From: Planctomycetota bacterium
Lineage (GTDB): Bacteria > Planctomycetota > PUPC01 > JABMSA01 > JAUWKK01
DNA length: 5,209 nt
NCBI GenBank assembly: GCA_030614245.1
Contig: JAUWKK010000227.1
Coordinates: 1 to 5,209 of the forward strand
Reading direction: 5' to 3'
The position numbers and the translations under genes were made by a program. Positions within the stretch are counted from its first letter, which is position 1. The number at the start of each line of letters is the position of its first letter. The notes beneath the pieces were generated by a model. That model did not search any database. It had not been told where the DNA came from and saw only the letters and a list, made by a program, of their open reading frames with translations. Positions 1 through 5,127 of the stretch are shown in pieces.

Positions 1-758
1 TCACAGACGTCGGCGCCATCGCGGCCCACGCGTATCACTCTCTCGCCGTGAAGGGCGACGGCACGCTATGGGCGTGGGGCAAGAACGACCACGGGCAGCT
101 CGGTGACAACACGACGATCGAGCGCCACGAGCCCGTGCAGGTGCATAATCTGACCGGCGTCAGCGCCATCGCGGCCGGTGGGTGGCACTCTCTGTCGATC
201 TTTGGCGAACCGGTCTTTCCTCCTGCCGACCTGCTCATCAAGGCGGACAGCGAGAGCAACGCCGCTTACGCTGAGAACGACGTATACTACCCCGAACCGG
301 CAGGCGATCAGATCGAGACGCAGACGGTCAGAGAAGGCGGCGCAGCCGTGTATCAGATCAAGGTCGAGAATGACAGTCCCGTCGACTGGTCGTTTATAGT
401 CCGGGGCGGGAAGGGCAGCGATACCGGATGGTCTGTGGGCTATCTGGTCGGCCCGACAAGCATCACGTCGGAGATCACCGGGACGGACGGCTACGTCACC
501 GGCCTGCTCGCTCCCGGCGAAAGCGAAGTTATTACCCTGGTAATGACACCGACGAAGTATGCCATTGTCGGTGAGAGCGAGAGCGTGACAGTCGAGGTCT
601 TCCAGGACAGCACAGACCCAACCGTCCGCGATTCCGTGGAAGCCGTCGCTGAGAAGATCATGGCGCTCTATGGCGACGTCAATGGCGACAACTGCGTGAA
701 CGTCATGGACCTGCTGGGCGTCCGTTCAATGCTCGGCTTGGGCAGCGGGTGCCCGTAG
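1..758 (+). CDS. RCC1-repeat surface protein with dockerin-like C-terminus (5' end outside window)
   Basis: The reading frame is open from the left edge (first full codon at position 3) to TAG at 756-758, so the true start lies upstream; the GTG at 48 sits inside a repeat and is not the start. The visible 251 residues begin with RCC1-type beta-propeller repeats: DGTLWAWGKNDHGQLGDN, followed by an IAAGGWHSLSI strand. After a PPADLLIK linker comes a region of about 140 residues rich in T, S, V and G, containing YQIKVENDSP and LAPGESEVITL. It resembles the Ig-like or beta-sandwich modules of extracellular bacterial proteins. The last ~30 residues carry one dockerin-type calcium loop (GDVNGDNCVNVMDLL, acidic/Asn ligands at loop positions 1, 3, 5, 9 and 12) and end in GCP. 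Only one calcium loop is present, where classical type I dockerins have two. Such tails are common in planctomycete secreted proteins. Function is unknown; protein binding or surface display is inference. It converges on the heptose operon. Confidence 0.85.
   Translation, partial: TDVGAIAAHAYHSLAVKGDGTLWAWGKNDHGQLGDNTTIERHEPVQVHNLTGVSAIAAGGWHSLSIFGEPVFPPADLLIKADSESNAAYAENDVYYPEPAGDQIETQTVREGGAAVYQIKVENDSPVDWSFIVRGGKGSDTGWSVGYLVGPTSITSEITGTDGYVTGLLAPGESEVITLVMTPTKYAIVGESESVTVEVFQDSTDPTVRDSVEAVAEKIMALYGDVNGDNCVNVMDLLGVRSMLGLGSGCP
13..193 (+). repeat. 50-residue RCC1 repeat unit visible at DNA level
   Basis: The 14-base stretch GCGCCATCGCGGCC occurs at 13-26 and again at 163-176, and CACTCTCT occurs at 36-43 and 186-193. 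Both pairs are offset by exactly 150 bases, that is 50 codons, the usual length of an RCC1 blade. The conservation at nucleotide level suggests fairly recent internal duplication or gene conversion among the blades. Only one full period is inside the window; more copies probably lie upstream. Confidence 0.7.
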
Positions 759-823
759 ACGAGACCATCCATGGCAAAGACTATCAGGGCGGCCATTAAC
801 GGTGATTGCGTACCCGGGGGGCA

Positions 824-843
824 GGCGGGGGAACTCCCCCGCC
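824..843. terminator. GC hairpin between convergent genes, possible terminator
   Basis: A perfect 8-bp stem GGCGGGGG (824-831) / CCCCCGCC (836-843) with the 4-base loop AACT lies between the stop of the RCC1/dockerin gene (758) and the stop of waaF (863). Its position suits a bidirectional terminator. It lacks a clear T-run on either strand, so it is not a canonical intrinsic terminator. It may block RNA decay, or be a dispersed repeat. It is the only strong inverted repeat I see in the 104-base gap. Confidence 0.4.
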
Positions 844-862
844 ATATGAAAAGAATCCACCC

Positions 863-1954
863 TCAGAACCGCCGCAGCAGCTCCTCCGCAGCATCGAGCA
901 CCATTTCCGGTGTGACGCGCGTCATGCAGATATGCTCCGGCTGGCTGCAAACCTTCTGCTGGCACGGGCCGCAGGGGACTTCGACGCTGACTTTCGTCGT
1001 CTTCTCGAGGTTGACGTCGGTGTAACGCGGGCTGGTGGAGCCCATGATGCAGACTACGGGGAGGCCGAACGCGACGGCGTAATGCCTGGGGCCGGTGTCG
1101 TTTGTGATGAGCATTCGGCAGCGGCGGGTGATGGATTTGAGATTGTGGAGGGTGACGCCGAGGCCGCGGGGATTGATGACGGAATGCTTCATGTGGGATG
1201 CGACTGCCTGGGCGATGGGGCGCTCTCTCGGCGCGCAGAAGATGATGATCTGGCAGTTGTGGCGCTCGATGAGTGCGTCGGCGGTCGCAGCGAAATACTC
1301 GGGCGGCCAGCACTTTGACGAGCCGAAGCTGGCGCCGGGATTGATCGCTATCATCATTCGGGAGGGTTCCCAGCCGTGCGAGTGGAGTATCTCCTCGGCC
1401 TGCGCCTCGCCCTCCGGCGTCGTGAAGAGCTCAGTCTGCCGTGATTCCTCGGAACAGCCGATCGCGTAGCACAGGTCGAGATAATAGTCGACCATATTGA
1501 TCGGTACGTTTCTGTTGTTTTCGCGCGGGGGCGGGATGCGTTTTGTGAACGTCCAGCCGCGCCCGCCGCGATCGTATCCGATGCGCTCGCGAGCGCCCGA
1601 GAGCAGCGCTTCGAGCGCACCGCGCTGCGAGTTGACGAGCACGATCGCGATGCCGAACCGCCCCCGGCGCAGCCTTCGCACAAGGCGCAGATAACCCAGC
1701 GCACCCCGATGGACGCCCTCGGGGTCGTATTCGATCACCTCGTCGAACCACGGCCCCCCTTCGATCACCTGCCGGCTGTACTTCTTGACCAGCACCGATA
1801 TGTGCGCGCCGGGGAAGTTACGTCTCAGGCACCGGAACGCAGGCGTAGCCATCACGACGTCGCCCACCCAGTTCGGCGAGCGGACCAATATGCGCTGGAC
1901 GGGCTTCGTGCCGTTCGTCTCGAAGCACCCAGTTTGCGCGTTGCTTTCAGTCAT
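863..1954 (-). CDS. waaF: ADP-heptose:LPS heptosyltransferase (GT9 family, WaaF/RfaF-like)
   Basis: Transfers L-glycero-D-manno-heptose from its ADP-activated form to the inner core of lipopolysaccharide, on the cytoplasmic face of the inner membrane. The product is 363 residues, normal for glycosyltransferase family 9. The N-terminal Rossmann domain begins RILVRSPNWVGDVVMATPA (residues 21-39), the acceptor-side signature of WaaF. The C-terminal domain has NPGASFGSSKCWPPEYF (205-221) and NDTGPRHYAVAFGLP (285-299), which form the sugar-nucleotide site. Near the end is a cysteine-rich stretch (C328, C331, C336, C343) followed by TPEMV. The ATG at 1954 overlaps the gmhB stop by 8 bases (ATGACTGA). 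No convincing Shine-Dalgarno is visible, so translational coupling to gmhB is likely. The residues before RILV are probably a variable extension. It could be heptosyltransferase I, II or III by specificity; the motifs favour WaaF type. It is the last gene of the cluster. Confidence 0.92.
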   Translation of the reverse strand: MTESNAQTGCFETNGTKPVQRILVRSPNWVGDVVMATPAFRCLRRNFPGAHISVLVKKYSRQVIEGGPWFDEVIEYDPEGVHRGALGYLRLVRRLRRGRFGIAIVLVNSQRGALEALLSGARERIGYDRGGRGWTFTKRIPPPRENNRNVPINMVDYYLDLCYAIGCSEESRQTELFTTPEGEAQAEEILHSHGWEPSRMMIAINPGASFGSSKCWPPEYFAATADALIERHNCQIIIFCAPRERPIAQAVASHMKHSVINPRGLGVTLHNLKSITRRCRMLITNDTGPRHYAVAFGLPVVCIMGSTSPRYTDVNLEKTTKVSVEVPCGPCQQKVCSQPEHICMTRVTPEMVLDAAEELLRRF

Positions 1955-2531
1955 CTGTATCGGTGATGATCTTTGCAGCAGCGAGGAGGCTGTCTACGAC
2001 GAAATCCGGCTGCTGCCCTGGCGGCAAGCCTGCCAGGTCTGTGTCTATGCCGCTGGTGATGAAGAAGCACGAACAGCCGGCCCGTTTGCCGGCCTCGATA
2101 TCGGCCGGCCGGTCGCCGACCATGAACGACCTGCGGAGATCGATGTTAAACTCTTCGGCGGCTCGCAGCAGCATGCCGGGCATGGGCTTGCGGCAATCGC
2201 ACTTAATGGTGTATTCGTCGATGCTGCCTTCCAGGAAATGCGGACAGAAGTAGATGGCGTCGATATCCGCCCCGCCGTTGCGGATCATTGCGACGAGCGC
2301 TTCGTGGATTTCTCCGAGCTTTTCGATGGTGATTATGCCGCGTGCGACGGCTGACTGGTTCGTGACGATGATCCGCAGGAACCCGGCGTCACCGAGCAAC
2401 TGGAGCGCCTCAATCACGCCGGGAAGCAGCTCGAGTTGATCGGCCGAGCGGAGATAGGAGACGTCCCGATTGACCGTATCGTCGCGATCGAGAAACACCG
2501 CCCGGCGCTTGCCGTCTACGTTCAATGTCAA
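1947..2531 (-). CDS. gmhB: D-glycero-beta-D-manno-heptose 1,7-bisphosphate 7-phosphatase
   Basis: HAD-superfamily phosphatase that removes the 7-phosphate from heptose 1,7-bisphosphate, between the two HldE steps of ADP-heptose synthesis; cytoplasmic. With the TTG start the product is 194 residues, about the family norm. Motif I is FLDRDDT (nucleophile D15, acid/base D17), motif II is VTNQS (T57), motif III is RKP (K115), and motif IV is VGDRPADI (D140, R141, D144). A structural zinc site is given by C96-x-H98 and C111-x-C113. Start choice: the frame is open further upstream to a GTG at 2597, but that would overlap gmhA by 70 bases. The TTG at 2531 forms a TTGA overlap with the gmhA stop and leaves only ~10 residues before the first beta strand, as in the family. 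A second TTG at 2525 is possible. Odd point: motif I has Asp where most members have Gly (DRDGT). Being beside hldE argues for the beta-anomer, ADP-heptose branch. Confidence 0.93.
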   Translation of the reverse strand: MTLNVDGKRRAVFLDRDDTVNRDVSYLRSADQLELLPGVIEALQLLGDAGFLRIIVTNQSAVARGIITIEKLGEIHEALVAMIRNGGADIDAIYFCPHFLEGSIDEYTIKCDCRKPMPGMLLRAAEEFNIDLRRSFMVGDRPADIEAGKRAGCSCFFITSGIDTDLAGLPPGQQPDFVVDSLLAAAKIITDTDD

Positions 2532-3130
2532 GATTCGCTCTCGCAAAGCTTCCCTTCCACCAGCCCGCAGAGGATATGCGCGACGTTGATATGGCACTCC
2601 TGAATCCGCGGCGTGTCAGCGGAAGGCACGGTCAGGCAGATGTCGGCAAGCGTTGCGAGCCGGCCGCCTTCGTTCCCGGAAAGCGCCAGGACGACCGCCT
2701 TGCGTGCGCGGGCAAGCTCGACGGCACGGATCACGTTCTCACTCTCGCCGCTGGTGCTGATGGCGAGCACTGCGTCGCCTTCGCGTACCAGGGCATCGGC
2801 CTGGCGGACGAAGACGGCATCGAAACCGTAATCGTTGGCGGTGGACGTGATTACCGACGAATCGGTAGTCAGCGCCACGCATGCGAATCCGCCGCGTTCA
2901 AGTTTGAAACGGCCGACCAGTTCGCCGGCGATATGCTGCGCATCGGCCGCGCTGCCGCCGTTGCCGAACGTGTACAGCACGCCGCCGTTTCTCAGGCACG
3001 TAATAATCGCATCGGCCATTCGACTGACAGTCTCGACCAGGGCGGGATCATCCGCGATCGCGGTTTTGAGCTCGGCGCTCTCGCGCAACTGCCGGCGTAT
3101 CTCATCGGCATATCCTTCGCGATCGGTCAT
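2528..3130 (-). CDS. gmhA: Sedoheptulose 7-phosphate isomerase
   Basis: Converts sedoheptulose 7-phosphate to D-glycero-D-manno-heptose 7-phosphate, the first committed step of ADP-heptose synthesis; cytoplasmic, and a zinc-dependent tetramer in known members. The product is 200 residues, close to the usual 190-200. It is a single SIS domain: FGNGGSAADAQHIAGELVGR (residues 55-74) holds the phosphate-binding Ser60 and probable zinc ligands H66 and E70. TTDSSVITSTANDYGFD (88-104) and ISTSGES (124-130) complete the sugar-phosphate site. TPRIQECHINVAHILCGLVE (173-192) supplies Q177 and H185, matching E. coli Q172 and H180 with a constant offset of five. The ATG at 3130 has a GAGGAG Shine-Dalgarno 8 bases upstream. 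Its stop overlaps the gmhB start as TTGA. It lies 147 bases downstream of hldE, so it is either co-transcribed with hldE or has its own promoter in that gap; I see no clear promoter there. Confidence 0.96.
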   Translation of the reverse strand: MTDREGYADEIRRQLRESAELKTAIADDPALVETVSRMADAIITCLRNGGVLYTFGNGGSAADAQHIAGELVGRFKLERGGFACVALTTDSSVITSTANDYGFDAVFVRQADALVREGDAVLAISTSGESENVIRAVELARARKAVVLALSGNEGGRLATLADICLTVPSADTPRIQECHINVAHILCGLVEGKLCESES

Positions 3131-3138
3131 TTGAATAA

Positions 3139-3144
3139 CTCCTC
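3139..3144 (-). promoter_or_regulatory. Ribosome binding site of gmhA
   Basis: On the minus strand GAGGAG precedes the ATG at 3130 with an 8-base spacer. This is the strongest Shine-Dalgarno in the cluster and fixes the gmhA start. It suggests gmhA is translated independently rather than coupled to hldE. Confidence 0.8.
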
Positions 3145-3177
3145 ACGTTGTGCAGCAGCCTTTCCAGTTAGGTTTCT

Positions 3178-3260
3178 TGTCATTCTGAGCGCAGCGAAGA
3201 ATCTTTAGCATAACGACCCGCAAGTGGTGAAAGATGCTTCACTAAGAGTTCAGCATGACA
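3178..3260. repeat. 83-bp near-palindromic intergenic repeat (REP/MITE-like)
   Basis: The element begins TGTCATTCTGA (3178-3188) and ends TCAGCATGACA (3250-3260); the two ends are inverted copies with 10 of 11 bases matching. Further in, GAAGAATCTTT (3196-3206) pairs with AAAGATGCTTC (3230-3240), again 10 of 11. The centre is a ~23-base loop. The whole can fold into a long interrupted hairpin in RNA or single-stranded DNA. From memory, intergenic repeats starting GTCATTCTGAGCG and containing GAAGAATCT are dispersed in many bacterial genomes, but I cannot confirm copies in this one. It sits between hldE and gmhA in the cluster's transcript, where it could act as an attenuator or an RNA-processing or stability site. 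Confidence 0.65.
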
Positions 3261-3277
3261 GGGGGCTCGCTGCTGAT

Positions 3278-4777
3278 TCATTCATTGGCAGGCTGATAGC
3301 CTGCCCCACGTGTGCCGGTATCGCGGATTTTCGAGACGATGCTGGATGTCGACATTCCCGGCACGATCTGGACGAGCTCGACGCGGCCGCCGTGCGCCTC
3401 GACGAAATCGCGGCCGACCACGAGTCTGCCTTCGTAGTCCGAGCCCTTCACGAGCACGTCCGGCCGGACGACTTCCTCGATCAGCCGCTTCGGTGTTTCT
3501 TCATCGAAGAGAACGACGTAGTCGACGTCGGCGATTGCCGCCAGGACGTGCGCCCGTTCCTCCTGGGGCAGGATCGGCCGGTCGGGGGCCTTTTGGAGCC
3601 TGATCGACGCATCGGTATTGAGGCCGACTATCAGCACGTCGCCCAGCTTTCTGGCATCGTGCAGCAGGCGTATATGGCCGGCGTGCAGCAGGTCGAAACA
3701 GCCGTTGGTGAAGACTATAACCTTGCCGCGTTCACGCAGGTCGCGCGCTATCCGCTTCAGGGCGCCATCGTCGACGATCTTGCGGGCGTAGCCATAGCTC
3801 TGCCTGTTGAACTGTGCGATGATCTCGTTGCAGGTGACGGGCTGTGCTCCGAGTTTCGTAACTTCAACTGCGCCTGCGGCGTTTGCGACGGCGGCAGCAT
3901 CGCGGTAGCCTCCGCCCGCTGCAATCACCATTGCGAGCACGCTTATCGTCATGTCTCCGGCGCCGGTAACGTCGAAGACTTCGAGCGCGTCGGGCGGGAC
4001 GCGCAGTTCGTCGCCGCCGGCCTCGCGCATGTACAGCCCATCTCTGTCGAGCGTAATCATCACTGCGTCGAGACCGAGTTCGTCGATCAATGCCCGGGCG
4101 GCCCGGCGGCTGGCGTCATCGCCTGCGAGTTCCAGCCTGGGGGCGTTGGCCGCCTCGGTGCGGTTCGGTTTCAGGCAGTTCGCCCCGCGATACTTCGAGT
4201 AATCGGCCCCCCGGCCGGGGGCGATCAGCACCGGGACATCCAGCCGCCGGCACGTGCGGATGATCCGCTCGCAGACGAGCGGCGTGACGAGACCCTTGCT
4301 GTAGTCCTGTATCACCACCGCGTCCTGCTCGGGGATGAGCGCCTCGGCGTAATCCGCCACGCAGATCTGCATGCTCTCGGGCAGTTCGGAAGCATCCTCG
4401 CGGTCGACCCGCAGCACCTGCTGCTGCCTGGCGATGAACCGCGTCTTGAGCGTAGTCGGCCGGCCTTCGATCTGCAGCACACCGTCATGGCGGATGTCGA
4501 GTTTGTCGAGTTCGGCGATGAACGTCTCGGCTTCGGGATCGTGACCGAGCAAACCGCAGCAGGTGACCTGAGCTCCCAGCACGGAAAGATTGTGCGCGAC
4601 GCTCCCGGCCCCGCCGAGGCGAAATGACTCCCGCTCTACCTTGAGCACCTGGATGGGCGCCTCGGGCGAGATGCGGTTTACCGATCCTCGCTCGTAGCGG
4701 TCGAGCATCAGATCGCCGACGACGAGGACCTTCGGCCGTCCGAGGCTCTGAACCTGTCGTATGAGATTCTCCGGCAC
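3278..4777 (-). CDS. hldE: Bifunctional heptose 7-phosphate kinase / heptose 1-phosphate adenylyltransferase
   Basis: Two-domain enzyme acting twice in ADP-heptose synthesis: it phosphorylates heptose 7-phosphate at C1, and after GmhB it couples heptose 1-phosphate to AMP from ATP. The product is 499 residues, slightly longer than the usual ~475-490. The PfkB/ribokinase-type kinase half has VVGDLMLDRY (residues 20-29), RISPEAPIQVLKV (35-47), LGGAGSVAHNLSVLGA (54-69), KPNRTEA (203-209) and DVTGAGD (269-275, catalytic Asp275). The cytidylyltransferase-like half has VFTNGCFDLLHAGHIRLLH (355-373) with the HxGH nucleotide-binding motif, KGSDYEG (444-450) and STSSIV (476-481). Start: GTG at 4777, with GGAG 8 bases upstream and only ~15 residues before the first strand, as in the family. 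An ATG at 4825 has a weaker ribosome site. The frame stays open far upstream, but that part is repeat-bearing and unlike HldE. The last residues (AGYQPANE) come from a palindromic repeat. It is the first gene of the cluster. Confidence 0.94.
   Translation of the reverse strand: MPENLIRQVQSLGRPKVLVVGDLMLDRYERGSVNRISPEAPIQVLKVERESFRLGGAGSVAHNLSVLGAQVTCCGLLGHDPEAETFIAELDKLDIRHDGVLQIEGRPTTLKTRFIARQQQVLRVDREDASELPESMQICVADYAEALIPEQDAVVIQDYSKGLVTPLVCERIIRTCRRLDVPVLIAPGRGADYSKYRGANCLKPNRTEAANAPRLELAGDDASRRAARALIDELGLDAVMITLDRDGLYMREAGGDELRVPPDALEVFDVTGAGDMTISVLAMVIAAGGGYRDAAAVANAAGAVEVTKLGAQPVTCNEIIAQFNRQSYGYARKIVDDGALKRIARDLRERGKVIVFTNGCFDLLHAGHIRLLHDARKLGDVLIVGLNTDASIRLQKAPDRPILPQEERAHVLAAIADVDYVVLFDEETPKRLIEEVVRPDVLVKGSDYEGRLVVGRDFVEAHGGRVELVQIVPGMSTSSIVSKIRDTGTRGAGYQPANE
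3287..3305. repeat. Perfect palindromic repeat inside the 3' end of hldE
   Basis: GGCAGGCT (3287-3294) and AGCCTGCC (3298-3305) form a perfect 8-bp stem with a 3-base loop. On the hldE strand it is read as codons for AGYQPA just before the stop codon. It has no T-run behind it, so it is not a standard terminator. The shape and the GC-rich symmetric arms are those of a REP-like dispersed palindrome. From memory, similar AGYQPA-type tails occur on other planctomycete proteins, which would fit insertion at gene ends; copy number here is unknown. Confidence 0.6.
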
Positions 4778-4785
4778 GACAGCAT

Positions 4786-4789
4786 CTCC
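4786..4789 (-). promoter_or_regulatory. Ribosome binding site deciding the hldE GTG start
   Basis: On the minus strand GGAG, in the context TGGAGAT, precedes the GTG at 4777 with an 8-base spacer. The competing ATG at 4825 has only a weak AGG-containing stretch upstream. This is the main sequence argument for the shorter, family-length HldE. Confidence 0.6.
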
Positions 4790-4954
4790 AGGTTCCGTCG
4801 GCAAACGCCGGGCCGACAGGCGCATATGATCGCCTGAACGGCCTGGAAAAACAAGCAGAAAGTGCCGGGGGTGGAATGACTCCATATCGTGGGGTATCTC
4901 ATGCGCCACGAATGCGCGCGTCAGGGTCCGGTACGCCCGGGAGGGGCCTCGTTT

Positions 4955-4999
4955 CTTCGCTGCGAAGCAGCGGAGGTATATAGCCTGGGGCTTCAGCCC
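4955..4999. repeat. Double-hairpin dispersed-type repeat upstream of hldE
   Basis: Two adjacent inverted repeats: CGCTGC (4958-4963) / GCAGCG (4967-4972) with loop GAA, overlapping an alternative CTTCG...CGAAG fold at 4955-4967; and GGGCT (4988-4992) / AGCCC (4995-4999) with a 2-base loop. They are linked by GAGGTATATAGCC. On the minus strand the order is GGGCTGAAGCCC, a short AT-rich link, then a CGCTGCTTCGCAGCG hairpin. I recall this arrangement as a dispersed intergenic element in several GC-rich bacterial genomes, so it may be a REP-like element. Copies elsewhere in this genome cannot be checked here. Confidence 0.5.
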
Positions 5000-5017
5000 T
5001 GATCTTTGCCCACAAGT

Positions 5018-5039
5018 CCGGCCGATGGATAGAGGCCGG
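5018..5039. repeat. CCGGCC inverted repeat
   Basis: CCGGCC (5018-5023) and GGCCGG (5034-5039) are perfect inverted copies separated by 10 bases. The span of 22 bases, about two helical turns, could suit a dimeric regulator upstream of hldE, or simply be part of the neighbouring repeat. Six GC-rich bases per arm can arise by chance in this composition. Confidence 0.3.
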
Positions 5040-5127
5040 CAGGTGTCAAGCGATTCTGTGCTCTGAAACGCAGAAATGCCGAAATACCCCTTGGTACTTT
5101 GCGCAGATTTTTGGTATATCATGATGC

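Larger units (their letters stand above)
4778..5127. other. Non-coding upstream region of hldE, with repeats
   Basis: About 350 bases lie between the hldE start and a possible divergent start at 5128. No gene is recognisable in either direction. The minus frame of hldE happens to stay open through it, but the encoded peptide resembles no HldE and includes hairpin repeats. GC content falls towards 5080-5150, which is where promoters are most likely. A TTGACA on the minus strand (5049-5044) has no acceptable -10 at 16-18 bases, so I do not call a promoter. Hairpins are at 4958-4972, 4988-4999 and 5018-5039, listed separately. Confidence 0.6.

Noticed and set aside
726..1313. Minus-strand open frame of 195 codons overlapping the end of waaF
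   Set aside because: It overlaps waaF in another frame, and its Arg/His/Pro-rich translation is typical of an out-of-frame reading of GC-rich coding DNA.
2525..3208. A 227-codon plus-strand open frame opposite gmhA
   Set aside because: It is antisense to a fully motif-supported GmhA, and its 3' end runs through the intergenic palindromic repeat, so it looks like a compositional shadow.
3287..3305. Intrinsic terminator at the hldE end
   Set aside because: The stem is strong but lies before the stop codon and is not followed by a T-run on the minus strand; a REP-like palindrome is a better description.
3224..4627. A 467-codon open frame on the plus strand opposite hldE
   Set aside because: It lies entirely antisense to clear HldE kinase and nucleotidyltransferase motifs, its translation matches no family I recognise, and long antisense openings are expected in GC-rich genes.
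5021..5049. Sigma-70-type promoter for hldE using TTGACA (5049-5044, minus strand)
   Set aside because: No hexamer resembling TATAAT occurs 16-18 bases downstream; the region there is GC-rich and part of an inverted repeat. The -35 match alone is not enough.
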